Assembly (NCBI RefSeq): GCF_905147365.1
Contig: NC_056417.1
Coordinates: 5,602,501 to 5,666,500, forward strand
Source: Aricia agestis
Lineage: Eukaryota; Arthropoda; Insecta; Lepidoptera; Lycaenidae
DNA length: 64,000 nt
Direction of reading: 5' to 3'
The position numbers and the translations under genes are program-made. Position 1 is the stretch's first letter. Every line of letters begins with the position of its first letter. Below, one piece after another: positions 35,501 through 47,500 of this stretch. A model generated the notes under the pieces. The model saw only the letters and a program-made list of their open reading frames with translations. It did no database searches and had not been told where the DNA came from.

Positions 35501-38500
35501 TGTTTAAAATTGTTCTCGATCATATGCCATCTGATACTTACAATTAACATTTGTGGTGTGAATTTGGAAGAATCATGTTTTTCACATGGCCAACTTTATG
35601 TTGCCTGTTAATTCTTACACACATACTGCTGAATCATCGATCTAAGACAAATTTTAGAATAGAGATATTGAATTGTGCAGTTTTTCTCATGTTGAAGGAT
35701 GTTTGTTTCAGAGAGAATAGTATTGCGGGCGTCATCGACACGACGTTCTCGGTGGAGTGTTCGTCGTTCGGCGCCGTGCGCAGCGTGGAGCTGCGGCCGG
35801 GCGGCGCGACCGAGACCGTCGGGCCTAAAAAGGCCACATTACGCAATACTGCTAAAAAGAATTCAATTACCGAATTCTTAGCAGTTCCTCTAAAATTTCG
35901 TAAAATGGACGCATTCTCTATCAATACTGCTCCAATTCAATTCATCCGTAGATTCATATTTCTGGCATATGTTGCCACATAAAAATAATTTAATCGATTT
36001 TAAGCGACCTTACCGATTATCTGTATTTGTATTAAAATTGTGAGTCAAAAATGTTTTGTCATATAAAGTAATAATATTTCTTGTTAAAAATCGATGAAAG
36101 CGATCAAATGTACGGTAAAAAACTCGAGTTTAAAGTAAAAAATATCAGAAAAAGTTTCGTTTTATACGACTGGCAAGGTGGCAAGAAATAAACGTCTTAA
36201 GTGTCATAATCTTCTAATTGTCAAATGTCAACCATAAAAATGCAATTTTATTTGTTTACGTTGGTCATTGGTGTTGAGAACTAGAATTTTTTGTGAAAAA
36301 AATCTACGAACACTTCAACCACCAATGTTAAAACTGCATTAGGGCGAAACACTTGAGTTTTGAGCAATAAATCTCGGTTAATTTGGTGGCTCACACAAGC
36401 TGCGTTGTGGGAAGTTTATGGAAACTCACCAAGACGAAAAAAATTAAGTTTTACGATGGAAATCGATTTTAGCAAAGTTTTTTACTGCTCTCGTTTTGTT
36501 AGGATTGTGTTGTTCTTCAAATCAGTGGCTCTTTGCATTGCAAGGCGTAAAGTCTCGAAATTTTTGAACTTGCATAAAGTTTTTGGAATTACTGAGTAAG
36601 TACACTTATCTTAATTCATAAATAGGAAATATACATTTACTTGTACAATTATATTACTACATGTGGTAGATTAATAATCAATATTATAATTAATTTATAT
36701 GTACTTAGTTATATTGAAAAAAAGAAGAAAATTATTTGTAATGAATTGCTAACATTTTGATATACGTAATTCAATTGTTTGATTTTATTATATTTGATAA
36801 GAAGAGTAATTGTTCAAGTTTGATTTAATTCCTAACACTTCTTTTAGGTACAATGGAGAAACGTCTGCCTAGCAGAGTGTCTGAGGGTCAGTGGAATATT
36901 TTAATAGATTTCCTTGAGCAACACCCTAATCTAGCTAGAGCACGTGGATACAACAACAGTGCGCATGGAAGAGCTGAGTCATTCCGCTTGTGGCAAGAGG
37001 TGGCTAACTCGTTGAATGCAGAAGGTTCTGGTACAACTAAATCTCCGAAGGAATGGTCTGTTGTAAGTACTTTAGATTAAAATTGTTATTTTTTATGTTA
37101 TCTATTGTAATTTTATTGAAAAATTATTATATTTCTTTTATTCACAGTATGTTAGCAACTATAAAAGTAAACTGAAAAAGATAGTTGCTGATATAAACAC
37201 TGACTGCAGTAGCACTGGCGGAGGGCCTCCCAGGTTAAGTGCAAAATTAGCAGACTGGGATACAAGATTTCTGGCCCTTTTAGGACCAGGATTTGGCCAG
37301 GCAGAACCTCGGGTGCTGGTTCAACCCTTTCCTAATGAGGTAATTTATTTTATTTTTCACTAACTTCAAAAAAGGAGGAGGTTCTATATTTGTTTATTTT
37401 TATAGTAAATATTCTAGCATATGCATACAAAATTCATGTAATAAAATGAATTAAGAATAAAGTTTATTTCTTACAGCAGCCTTCCACCTCTGCACAAACA
37501 CCTCAAATGTGCGAAGTAGGAGATATTATACAGTATGTGTAGATTTTGTCATAATTTAAATAGTGTTATAATAATTAAATCTAACTTACTCCATACTTCC
37601 ATACTAATATTATAAATGCGAAAGTGTGTCTGTCTGTTACCTCTTCATGTCCAAACCGCTGAACCGATTTTGCTTAAATTTGACATGGAGATACTTAGAG
37701 TCCTGAGGAAGGACATAGGATAGTTTTTATCCCGAAAAATGTACGGTTCCCGAGCGATAAACGAGTTTTGGCGCAATGGAGTTGCGGACGTCATCTAGTA
37801 GTTATTATTTCTATTAAATGTAACATTTTAATGTTTTAGAACATCGGAGGAAGCAGTTCCAGTGGAAATTGAAGAGGAACTTCTAGTACTACCTTCGGAG
37901 ATACCTAATAATGACAACAGGCCATTATTGCCTAGACAAAGAAGGCAAAAAAGGGTTCGCAGTAAGTTTTACCTTTTGATTGTAGGTATATAGTGCAAAA
38001 GAGATATTCATTTATTAGTGTTATGCAAAGAGAGATTCATTAGCTGTACAACCGATAAAAAATAAAATTTATTGTTTAGTTGAAAAAATGGCCAAGTGCG
38101 AGTCGGGCTCGCGTACGAAGGGTTCCGTACCATTTAAGAGCAAAAGTGGGCAAATAAATTGTATTTTTGTATGGGAGCCCCCTTTAAATATTTATTTTAT
38201 TTTAATTTTATTATTAATTATTAAAATTCTAATACTATTAAGAACTTTGTAAAACTCAACTCTCTAGCTATTACCGTTCTTGCGATACAGCCTGGGGAGA
38301 CAGACAGACAGACATTGAAGTCTTAGTAATAGGGTCCCGTTTTTACCCTTTGGGTATGGAACCCTAAAAAGAAGAACAAATTGATAACTTTATAGCCATG
38401 ATAAACAATACTTTGCTCTTATGTGTTGCTAAGGATATTTTTCAGTATATTATTAATCTAAACTCTTTTGTTTCAGCTCGGCCACTAGCTCCTTTAGATG

Positions 38501-41500
38501 AGGCACGGAGAATACTCTCCCAAGTTGAGATGCAGCGTGCTGCAGCAGATGCTGCTAGTGCTGAAGGTCTTCAAAATATAGGACTTAATTTAGGACGTTT
38601 AGCTAATACAGCTGAGCAATACTTTCAATACATAGTTTCTCTTAGACCTGCATAAAAGGTCTAATGATAAAATATGATATCGGCAGGTTTCTGTTTCCTT
38701 GATAATTGGTACTTAACCATTATATTTTCATAACGATTTTAAAATTGAAATGTTATACTTTATATTTGATATCTTGGGATTAAAAATATGGACATTACTT
38801 TACTTACTTTTTTCTTTTAGAACATCATAATTACAAAATTTTAACTTGTAGACGTGTATTTGTTTTCATAGTTGTATTTAAATATTTTTATGTCATTACT
38901 AATTAGTAAGTAAGTCTCTTTTATGATTCCTTGTGTTATAGTAAGTACTTTGAATATTATTATCAACCATTAAAAATAAAAACAATTTCACTCAGCAAAT
39001 TCACATTTTTATTTAAAAAAAACCTGCACACAACTTTCTATAGAATAATTTATTGCATAAATGTGTTATAATATAAAGGTCTTACAATATTGGTACATAC
39101 ATGAATCCAACATTCTGCCTTGTAAGTGGCGTGAAAAATAATTTAAAATTTTACAGGGCATATTAACAAAATACTAAAATTAAATAATAAAGTCATTACA
39201 CAAAAGATAACATTATTTAAATCAAAAATAAAAAAAAAAAAACAAATTTTTAAATTTTATCCTTACATGTACAAGTGAAATATAACAGGGTGATAAAATT
39301 TAAAAAATACTTAATATTATGTGAACAACAAGATCCATCCCTAATTAGTTGAGTAAAAGCCATTATAGATTATATTATCGCTCTGACCAAAGTCTCTCCA
39401 CAAGGGTATTCCGCACTGATTCTCCGGCAGCTAAGTGATCTCTCCTCGCTGGCAATCTCGTTGGTGTTTCTGGACTTATCTAAAAACATTTACATATTGT
39501 ATGTTTTTTATTTCATAAAATATGTATTAAGTTTTGAAATATTGTATCATAAAAAATAGTTTCATACTTGCATGTTGATTTCATTTTCTTCCTCCTGTGG
39601 TGTTAGTGGTGTGACAGGCATTCTAGCTGCATTACAAATATTGTGTAAAACTACACAAGCATTCACAATTAATCCAGCTGTTGTAGGATGGTAATGCAAC
39701 TTGCGATCCACCAAAAGACAGCGCCAGCGAGATTTAAGTAGCCCGATGCACCTCTCCACAGTATTGCGAGCTCGACAATGTAGATCAGTGTAATACCTTT
39801 GTGGAGAATCAGGCTCTGTGTTTAGAATTGGTGTCATCATGGTAGGGCGTAGGGCATAACCTGAATCACCTATAAGAAATTAATAAGAACATAATATATT
39901 ACTATGTAAGTAAATATGTATATTGTATATAGCATACTTAAATATAATAATTTATACTGACCTAAGAACCATAAAGTATCATTTTGGACTTGATGTAGAT
40001 TCTCTAGATGTGATTTCAATGGATGGTGATTCCAAATAAATGAGTCATGTGTTGCCCCACCATGGCTAGCATCCACACTGAGTATATTTAACTCAGAATC
40101 ACATATCTGAAAAATATGACTGTACAGAAAGAGAATAAATAAAAAGGGGAATGTAAAATTTATACTAAGTATCTCTTTTAAAAATAAGTAGTGACCTATA
40201 CCCAAGGTAGGTATAGGTACCTACTTATTTTTACCTACAATTTCAACGAACTTAATAACTTAGTTATATTATGAATACCTACTTACAATTTGAGTATTCA
40301 ATGAATGGTACCTCTTGCGATTGAAAAACCTTTCTTCATTTTGAGAAGGCCTTACAATGGCTATATGTGTACCATCTATGCATCCTATCACTCCGGGAAT
40401 ACGAAACTTTTGATAAAATCTGGAAAAAATTATTAATTAAGTAAGTATTTATTATGGACTATCAAACCCCAAATGCATCAATTACACATTACACATAAGT
40501 ACCTACCCATTTTTTATTATATTTCGTTCTTCACGTGAGTGTGGGAAATGAATATATTTCCTCCGAAAATGCTCATTGTTAAGGGCTTGTGTCACAGCCC
40601 TCACGCAGTTGGATACACTCACTTGGTGCATCTTGTGATGTGCACTAGCACCTATAGTTCTCTGGTAAGATCCAGATGCGTAAAAACTTAATGTACTTAA
40701 TACCTAAAAGTAATAAAGCAGATTATTAATTGAGTGTAGGCAGGTAGGTACAGTTACAACAATCTTATTGGAAACTATGAGTAGGTACTTCATAATATTC
40801 AGTTAATAAATAATTATTTACTTAACTTTGAGGAAGTACTAATCCCACTACGGGCTCCAGGCATATGAGGTTCCAATTCTTGTATGAGGTCACGACACAA
40901 GCTCTTGTTGAGGCGAAATAATCCCACAAACTCAGGCTCCGGTATTTCGAAAGCTATATCCATTTCCCTAAATATGGTGCTTTGCCTACGATATAAAAGA
41001 CTCTCCGTAATACGGGCATGCTCCAAAAAGTTTTCATATAAGCCTAAATCAGCCATAACTATTTTTATTAATTAAAAAGAACAAAATACGAATTACGAGA
41101 TGCACCACTGCAGTAACTTTTTATGAATCTGCTAATTGACACATGATTGAGACTAAAAGAATTCATATTTAGGGGCCATTTTAGGAACTCTCATAGAAAA
41201 GTGTCAAATGGATGAATTGCCGAAAAAGAATTGTATCCGAATCAAAATATGAATTGTCGCTTATGCGGCCATTTTGTGGTTTATGATTCAATTCCTAGTA
41301 AGACTGTAATAAGAATTGCCAAATGTGGCCTTTTTAGGCCTCCAGGACTCAGGACACCGAATAATAACTTCTGTTAACGAGTGTACCTTTTGTGCTTTAC
41401 GTATGGAAGGGAAGCTCAGAATTAAATGAAGGAGACTGTTTGAGAAAAAAGTGCAGTGCCCTTGAGCTTTGCTTGACTTGTCTCAGGGGATATATTTTTT

Positions 41501-44500
41501 TAACAAACACTGCAGAATGTTTTTGTCACTTATGAATCATGGCAACATCTTTTGTTGCCTAAACAATAGAATAATGTTATGCTTTACTAGACATTACGGC
41601 ATACTATAATGTTGGGTATAAGCATATTAGTTGGAAAATGATAAGCTTGATTTTTTTATATTACTACACTACAACTACAAAAATTTTTGTTTTTACCCAA
41701 AATTCTACAGGAAGATAAAACCTATTTTTTATAATATTCCACTGGGAATACTGCTTTTTGGGATAAAAAGAAGCTTTTTATGTTTAACCTAACTATTGTG
41801 CCAATTTATTTCAAAATATTTAGTCTGAGCTGTGTAGTAGTTTTGTGTGGGGAAGTAACAAACATACACTGCATAATATTGTGTTTTATACATTTATGAT
41901 TGTTATACAATTTAATATTTATATTTACTCAGCTTTCTTTCTTCATTTGATATCTATTATACAGATTATGTATGCTGCACTGTACTCACTTTAAAAAAAA
42001 ATAATGATGTCAATATTTTTGTCATTATTGAGGTAAAAGGTGAACCATGAATAAATTTTGTAAATATTTATGACATTTAGACCAATGTTTGGAGCTCAAC
42101 GAGGATACTTCGGGAGAAACATGCGCGGAAACATGCAGGGTACAAGGCCAGGTTATAGTGTCTCTATTGTCGAGAGATAGCACTAGAGGTGAGCCAGCGT
42201 CAGCGCCAGGCGAGGGATCCCCATTGGCAGTAGTGGGCCCGGCTGGAGAGGTGCTGGCTCCGAGAGAACAGTCCATAAACTCCAACTCGGCAAACGAGTT
42301 GCTACCGTTACATTGGGAGAAGCGACTCACACCCACTGGAAGGTAAATTCAATTCAATATTATCTATTACACTCTTTAAGCCAAAAATAGTGAATGTAGT
42401 GTTTTAAAGTCTGTCTATCTATCTGATACCTCTTCATGTCCAAACCGCTGAACCGATTCTGCTGAAATTTAGCATAGAGATACTTTGAGCCCAGGGAAGG
42501 ACATAGGATACTTTTCATCCCGGAAAAATGTCCCGCGCGATAAACTAATTTTGGCGCAATGGAGTAGCGGGTGTGTACACATAATTTTTTTCATTCTATT
42601 TGTTTTCTTAAAACCATCAAAATAGCAACGTAAATAAAAAAAAAACTGAATTTGAATAATATGATTAAGGTAAATGACTAGTAGATTGGACAGTACCAGT
42701 CATTGGAAAAAGCACAAAAACACAATATTTAATTAATTTATTAATGTTGCTTTAAAAATTTCCTGTTTTTAAAGTAAAAGAATGCCTGTTTTTTTAAGAA
42801 AAACAGTCAGTTTTTAAAGCAACATTAATAAATATGGTGTTTTTGTGCTTTTTCATTGGAAAATACTAGTACTGTCCAATCTATTAGTCATTTACCCTAA
42901 TTATTTTTGACGCAATGATTGCTAGTGTGATCGTCTTTTGTGCCATCTATACTAATATTATAATTCTGCAGAGTTTGTTTGTTTGTTTGTTTGTTTGAAC
43001 GCGCTAATCTCAGGAAATTTGAAAAATTATTTTACTGTTGGATAGCCCATTGATTGAGGAAGGCTATAGGCTACATTTTATCATGCTAAGACTAATAGGA
43101 GCGAATAAATAGAGGAAAATGTCGAATAAACGGGATAAATTATTTGAAATGGCTTATTTGAACGCGCTAATCTCAGGAACTACTGGTCGATTTGAAAAAT
43201 TCTTTCAGTGTTAGATAGCCCATTGATTGAGGAAGGCTATAAGCTATATTTTGTTACGCTAAGACTAATAGTAGCGAATAACTAGAGGGAAATGTGGTAA
43301 AAACGGGGGAAATTATATGAAAGGGCTTATTTGAACGCGCTAATCTCAGGAACTACTGGTCTGATTTGAAAAATTCTTTCAGTGTTAGATAGCCCATTTA
43401 TCGAGAAAGGCTATAGGCTATATTTTATCTCGCTAAGACTAATAGGAGCAAAGAAATAGAGGAAAATGTGGAAAAAACGGAGGAAAATTATTACTGGAGC
43501 AATTTTTATGTTATTTGGCAAACATGAAGAATAGACTACGTTAAGGAACAAAGGCTATTTTATGCGGAAAAATGTACGGTTGCGTGAAATTCCTAAATTA
43601 CGCAAGCAAAGCCGCGCGAAAAATCTGTATATAATAAAATCGTAGGAAAGTCAATTCTGTATATTGAATATTTTTGTACAATAAATAATACTTGGGATGT
43701 GATCTACTATGCTAACGCGGACGAAGTCGCGAGCAACAGCTAGTTCTATATAAATTTCGTGAGAAACATATATTATACGTGTGCAAAAACTTTCTAATTT
43801 GTTTCATTGCATAATCATTCAATATTCAGTAAATGCATCTAGGTTACAGTAGTAAGTTGTTGAGACTTATTTTTATTATCTCAACCTGTGATTATAATTG
43901 TGATTTAAAATGAAACATTTTAGAATTTCTTAGCTAACTAGATTTATTACACACTAGTTGTTTCCCGCGACTTCGTCCGCGTCAGTAAAATGTGATAACA
44001 AAGATAATAAAAAAGAGAAATTTGTTCCCCTTTTTAATGTTCCTTACCTAAATAGCAAAAATAGGAACTCATTACAAAGACTTTGAAGCCTGTCTGTCTA
44101 TCTGTCTCCAGGCTGTATCTCAAGAACTGCGCTAGCTAGGTAGTTGGAACAAATAACGTTTTTCTATCGCCACTATAGCAATAAATGCTAAAAACAAAAT
44201 AAAGAAAGTATTTGAAGGAGGCTCCCATACAACAAATGCCTTAATTTGGCCTTTTGCCGTCAATGTAACCATAAAATACTCAATTGTATTTAAATTTTAT
44301 TAATCACTATTCGCTACATGTTATAAAACAAAGACCTTAGTTCTGTCTGTCTGTAAGTCTGATCGTGGTAAACTCAAAAACCACTGCACGGATTTTCATG
44401 CGCTTTTCAATCGAAATAATTATTTTTCGGGAGGTTTAGGCCTATTTAATTTGTTTATTTTCGCGTCTATGTGTGTCCCAAAAAAATCCAGAAGTTTCCT

Positions 44501-47500
44501 CTAAGTATATCTCATTATCATATCACCACAATTGTAAGCATTGTACCAAATTCAGGTTATTGTACCTCTATAGTGTATTTAAAACACTATACAGCTACAA
44601 AACAGTTTTCAAAATCAGTCAATAAACGGTGGAACAATAATATTATAAGTAATCAAAGAGTTTTGATAATAATGTGATGATACATGGCCTAATTATAGTG
44701 ATGATGATGATTAGTTTTTAAATTGACATATTGACATTTAAATATGCTTTTAGTTGTTGTTAAAACGCCAAAATTGCCGAACACGTATGCCGTATCTATA
44801 AGGATTTAAGAATTCTGTACAGCACCTTCGGAACCAGGGTATTACTTCGGCGCAAATTCTTATTTTTTGGTAGTTTAAGCTTGAAATCCTTCAGAAAAAC
44901 GTAAAATAACTATTTGTTTTCATATAAATTTCAAGGAGTCCCATCGATTCCTCATGGACTGCATCATCAGATCACCACTTTTATGATCATGTTACTAAAT
45001 TCGGGCTACGTCTCATTCAACTACAAAATAATTTTGGAAATCGGCCCACAAATGGCGGAGTTGTCCGCGAACCATTATAAAAAAGTGAAATACATCCTCC
45101 TCCTTTTCGGAAGTTGGTTAAAAAGTAGCCTAAGTTATTCCTTACTACATCAGCTATCTGCCAAAAAAAGTCCCGTCAAAATCGCTCCAGCCATTTCAGA
45201 GATTAGCCGGAACAAACAGACCGACAGACAGACAGACATACAGACAAAAATTTTAAAAAATGTTGTTTTGGTGTATGACGTATGTAGCATATATACATTC
45301 ATATGCATGTAGTAAAAAACAGTTCATTCAATATTACAAACAGACACTCTAATTTTATTTATATCATGTATGCATGTATGTATAGATAATATTATTAAGA
45401 TCAAAAATTATTTTTGTGTTTCTCCTAATATTCTCTTTTAATAATTGAATGAACATCAACCATTCTTTCAATTTTTTTTGTAGAAATGTCCGAAACAATC
45501 TGGAAGAAATAAAAAACATTCAATAGTAACTGACATTATTTCTATTTGTAAAATATTTTATTCAAACACTGACCTTCATAATAATATGATGAGGCATGTC
45601 AAAATAGTTTTTTTTCATGAAATAAGGGGGCAAACGAGCAAACAGGTCACCTGATGGAAAGCAACTTCCGTCGCCCATGGATACTCGTGTGTGTTACAAG
45701 TGCGTTGCCGGCCTATTAAGAGGGAATAGGGGAGGGTCGGGATGGGAAGAGAAGGGAATAGGGGAGGGTAGGGAAGGGAATAGGGTAGGGGATTGGGCCT
45801 CCGGTAAACTCACTCACTCGGCGAAACACAGCGCAAGCGCTGTTTCACGCCGGTTTTCTGTGAAAAGCGTTGTTTGGGGTAGTTTACTTTTTAAAGGAGA
45901 ATGAAGCAAAGTGGTCCAAATTTCCACCACTAACGAGACCCATATTGACTTATTGTCCATTAAATATAGAGTAAATTTCATTATGAGACAAATTTAAAAT
46001 AAGCTGTCAGTAAAAAGTTATGCTTATGAATATGACTATATGAAAAAATATTTTCGTGAGTAAAAATATTGATATCGATATTCATCTATTTCAGTGAAAA
46101 CCTAATAGGAAATGCCAAGCGGCATAACATAGCATAGATTGAGTAGTTAAAAAGTGCAATGGATCACATTAACACTATTTTATGGAATAAAACTTTTTCA
46201 TTCCGTCATAACTTTTTACTTACAGGATATTTTTGATTGCGGTCCAGTTATAATGATTCCGTATTTAGCAGATCATTACGTGAATGTTATTGGTTGTGGA
46301 CATTTGCACCAAACTCAATATATTTTTATTACATCTACAATATTTTTATACAAAATGGTAAAAAACATGACTTTTCATTCAGAAATAACTTTTCACTGAC
46401 AGGGTATTTTTGATTGCAGTCTGGTTATAATGATTCAGTATTTAGTAGACAATTTTACTATATAGGTCTCGTTAGTGGTGGAAATTTGGACCAGACTCCA
46501 TACATTTAAAAACATACTCCTTTACTTGCTAACATTGTGTACCTTTTTATAATGAATCTGTCATAGACCTGATTCGAAACAACTAGCTATTTTCGCAAAA
46601 TCAACAGAAGCTTATTTTGTTGCCCTTTGCAATGTACACTTTTTTTAAATAGGCAATAATTGACCAACCACTAGTTTTTTTTTGGGAATCCACCACTGCA
46701 ACATAATATGCAACACAAGCATAACCAATAGTTGTTTAGCAATGTTCGTAGCGGCCGAAAAGGAAGATCTTCCGACCGAGGGAAATAGCATGCTCGGTCA
46801 GGCTGAAGCCCACTGACGTTTAAGACGTTGTATATATAATATATCTCCGAAACTTCGATAGCGCGATGCAGGATTGTGACGCTAATTGTGAGTACCACCA
46901 CAGTTGTATAAAAATATTTATATCACTTCCAGGCCATACTACGTGAACCACGCACTACGTAGGACACAATGGGAGCGCCCCGTAGCGGAGCCCCCGAGCC
47001 CGGTATCCCCGCAGACGTCCACACCGCCGTCCTCGCCCACACCATCAGCTCCCACGAGCCCCAGCAGCCCCTCGCAGGCATCACCCTCCCCGGAGAACGA
47101 TGTCAGCCACGGCACATCTATATCTTTAAGGTAGTAATACCAGTGTAGAATTTATAATTTTAATCATTAATGAGGCCCCTTTATTTCCGCCGCACGCCCC
47201 TTGTACGAAATCTGCCCCCAGGTCTCGGCCTATTTATAAATTCGGGGCTGGTATAGACTACTGATCCATGAATGATAGTATAATCATTCTACTCTTTAAT
47301 CTTTTTTCATATAATAATGACTTTTTGAGAATTTTTAACCCTCCCGTCCCCCCCAAAGTGAGATTTGGAAAGATTTAACTTGACCCTCTCCCTCCTAAAA
47401 TACCTCACGTAATTAATGGACGCCCCCTAAGAAGTAACATAGATTGTAAAGTTTTTTTATTATTATTTGCAGACCAGAGCCACAACCTCAGACAGCTGTA

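Larger units (their letters stand above)
23924..35819 (+). repeat. 11,896-bp direct duplication, copy A
   Basis: Every position compared equals the sequence 17,485 bp downstream (41409-53304). This includes introns, a TA run near 33390, a homopolymer G run near 30200 and all nested repeats, and the offset is the same at both ends. The block runs from the end of a hAT-like MITE to 108 bp into Smurf exon 12. Confidence 0.97.
24596..35982 (+). pseudogene. Smurf exons 5A-12A; last exon truncated by Harbinger
   Basis: Exons are 24596-24857, 29448-29645, 29988-30091, 30972-31201, 31334-31510, 33809-34048, 34594-34781 and 35712-35819. All but the last are intact with normal splice sites (exon 10 has donor GTGTGT). 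Exon 12A loses its reading at 35819 and runs through one unexplained base and the Harbinger end to a stop at 35980-35982. If spliced to exons 1-4 it would give about 614 native residues plus roughly 54 foreign ones (668 in all). That product has C2, three WW domains and the start of HECT but no catalytic Cys. Whether any of these exons is used in mRNA cannot be told here. The alternative is an assembly duplicate with no biological meaning. Confidence 0.85.
35822..41340. mobile_element. PIF/Harbinger DNA transposon, apparently complete, 5.5 kb
   Basis: The terminal inverted repeats are GGCCTAAAAAGGCCACATT at the left and their exact inverse at the right. It carries two convergent, uninterrupted genes: a Myb/SANT-like DNA-binding protein (plus) and a HARBI1-like transposase (minus). 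No matching 3-bp target duplication is seen (left flank tcg, right flank tcc), which is abnormal for the family. The left end sits on truncated Smurf exon 12A. The right end is followed by 68 bp of unknown origin and then copy B. Two small repeats have inserted into it, so it is not pristine, but both lie in introns or between coding parts. Confidence 0.9.

Noticed and set aside
35551..35711. Extension of the exon 12A ORF upstream of 35712
   Set aside because: This is intron sequence before a good acceptor (gtttgtttcag). The Smurf frame begins at 35712 when joined to exon 11.
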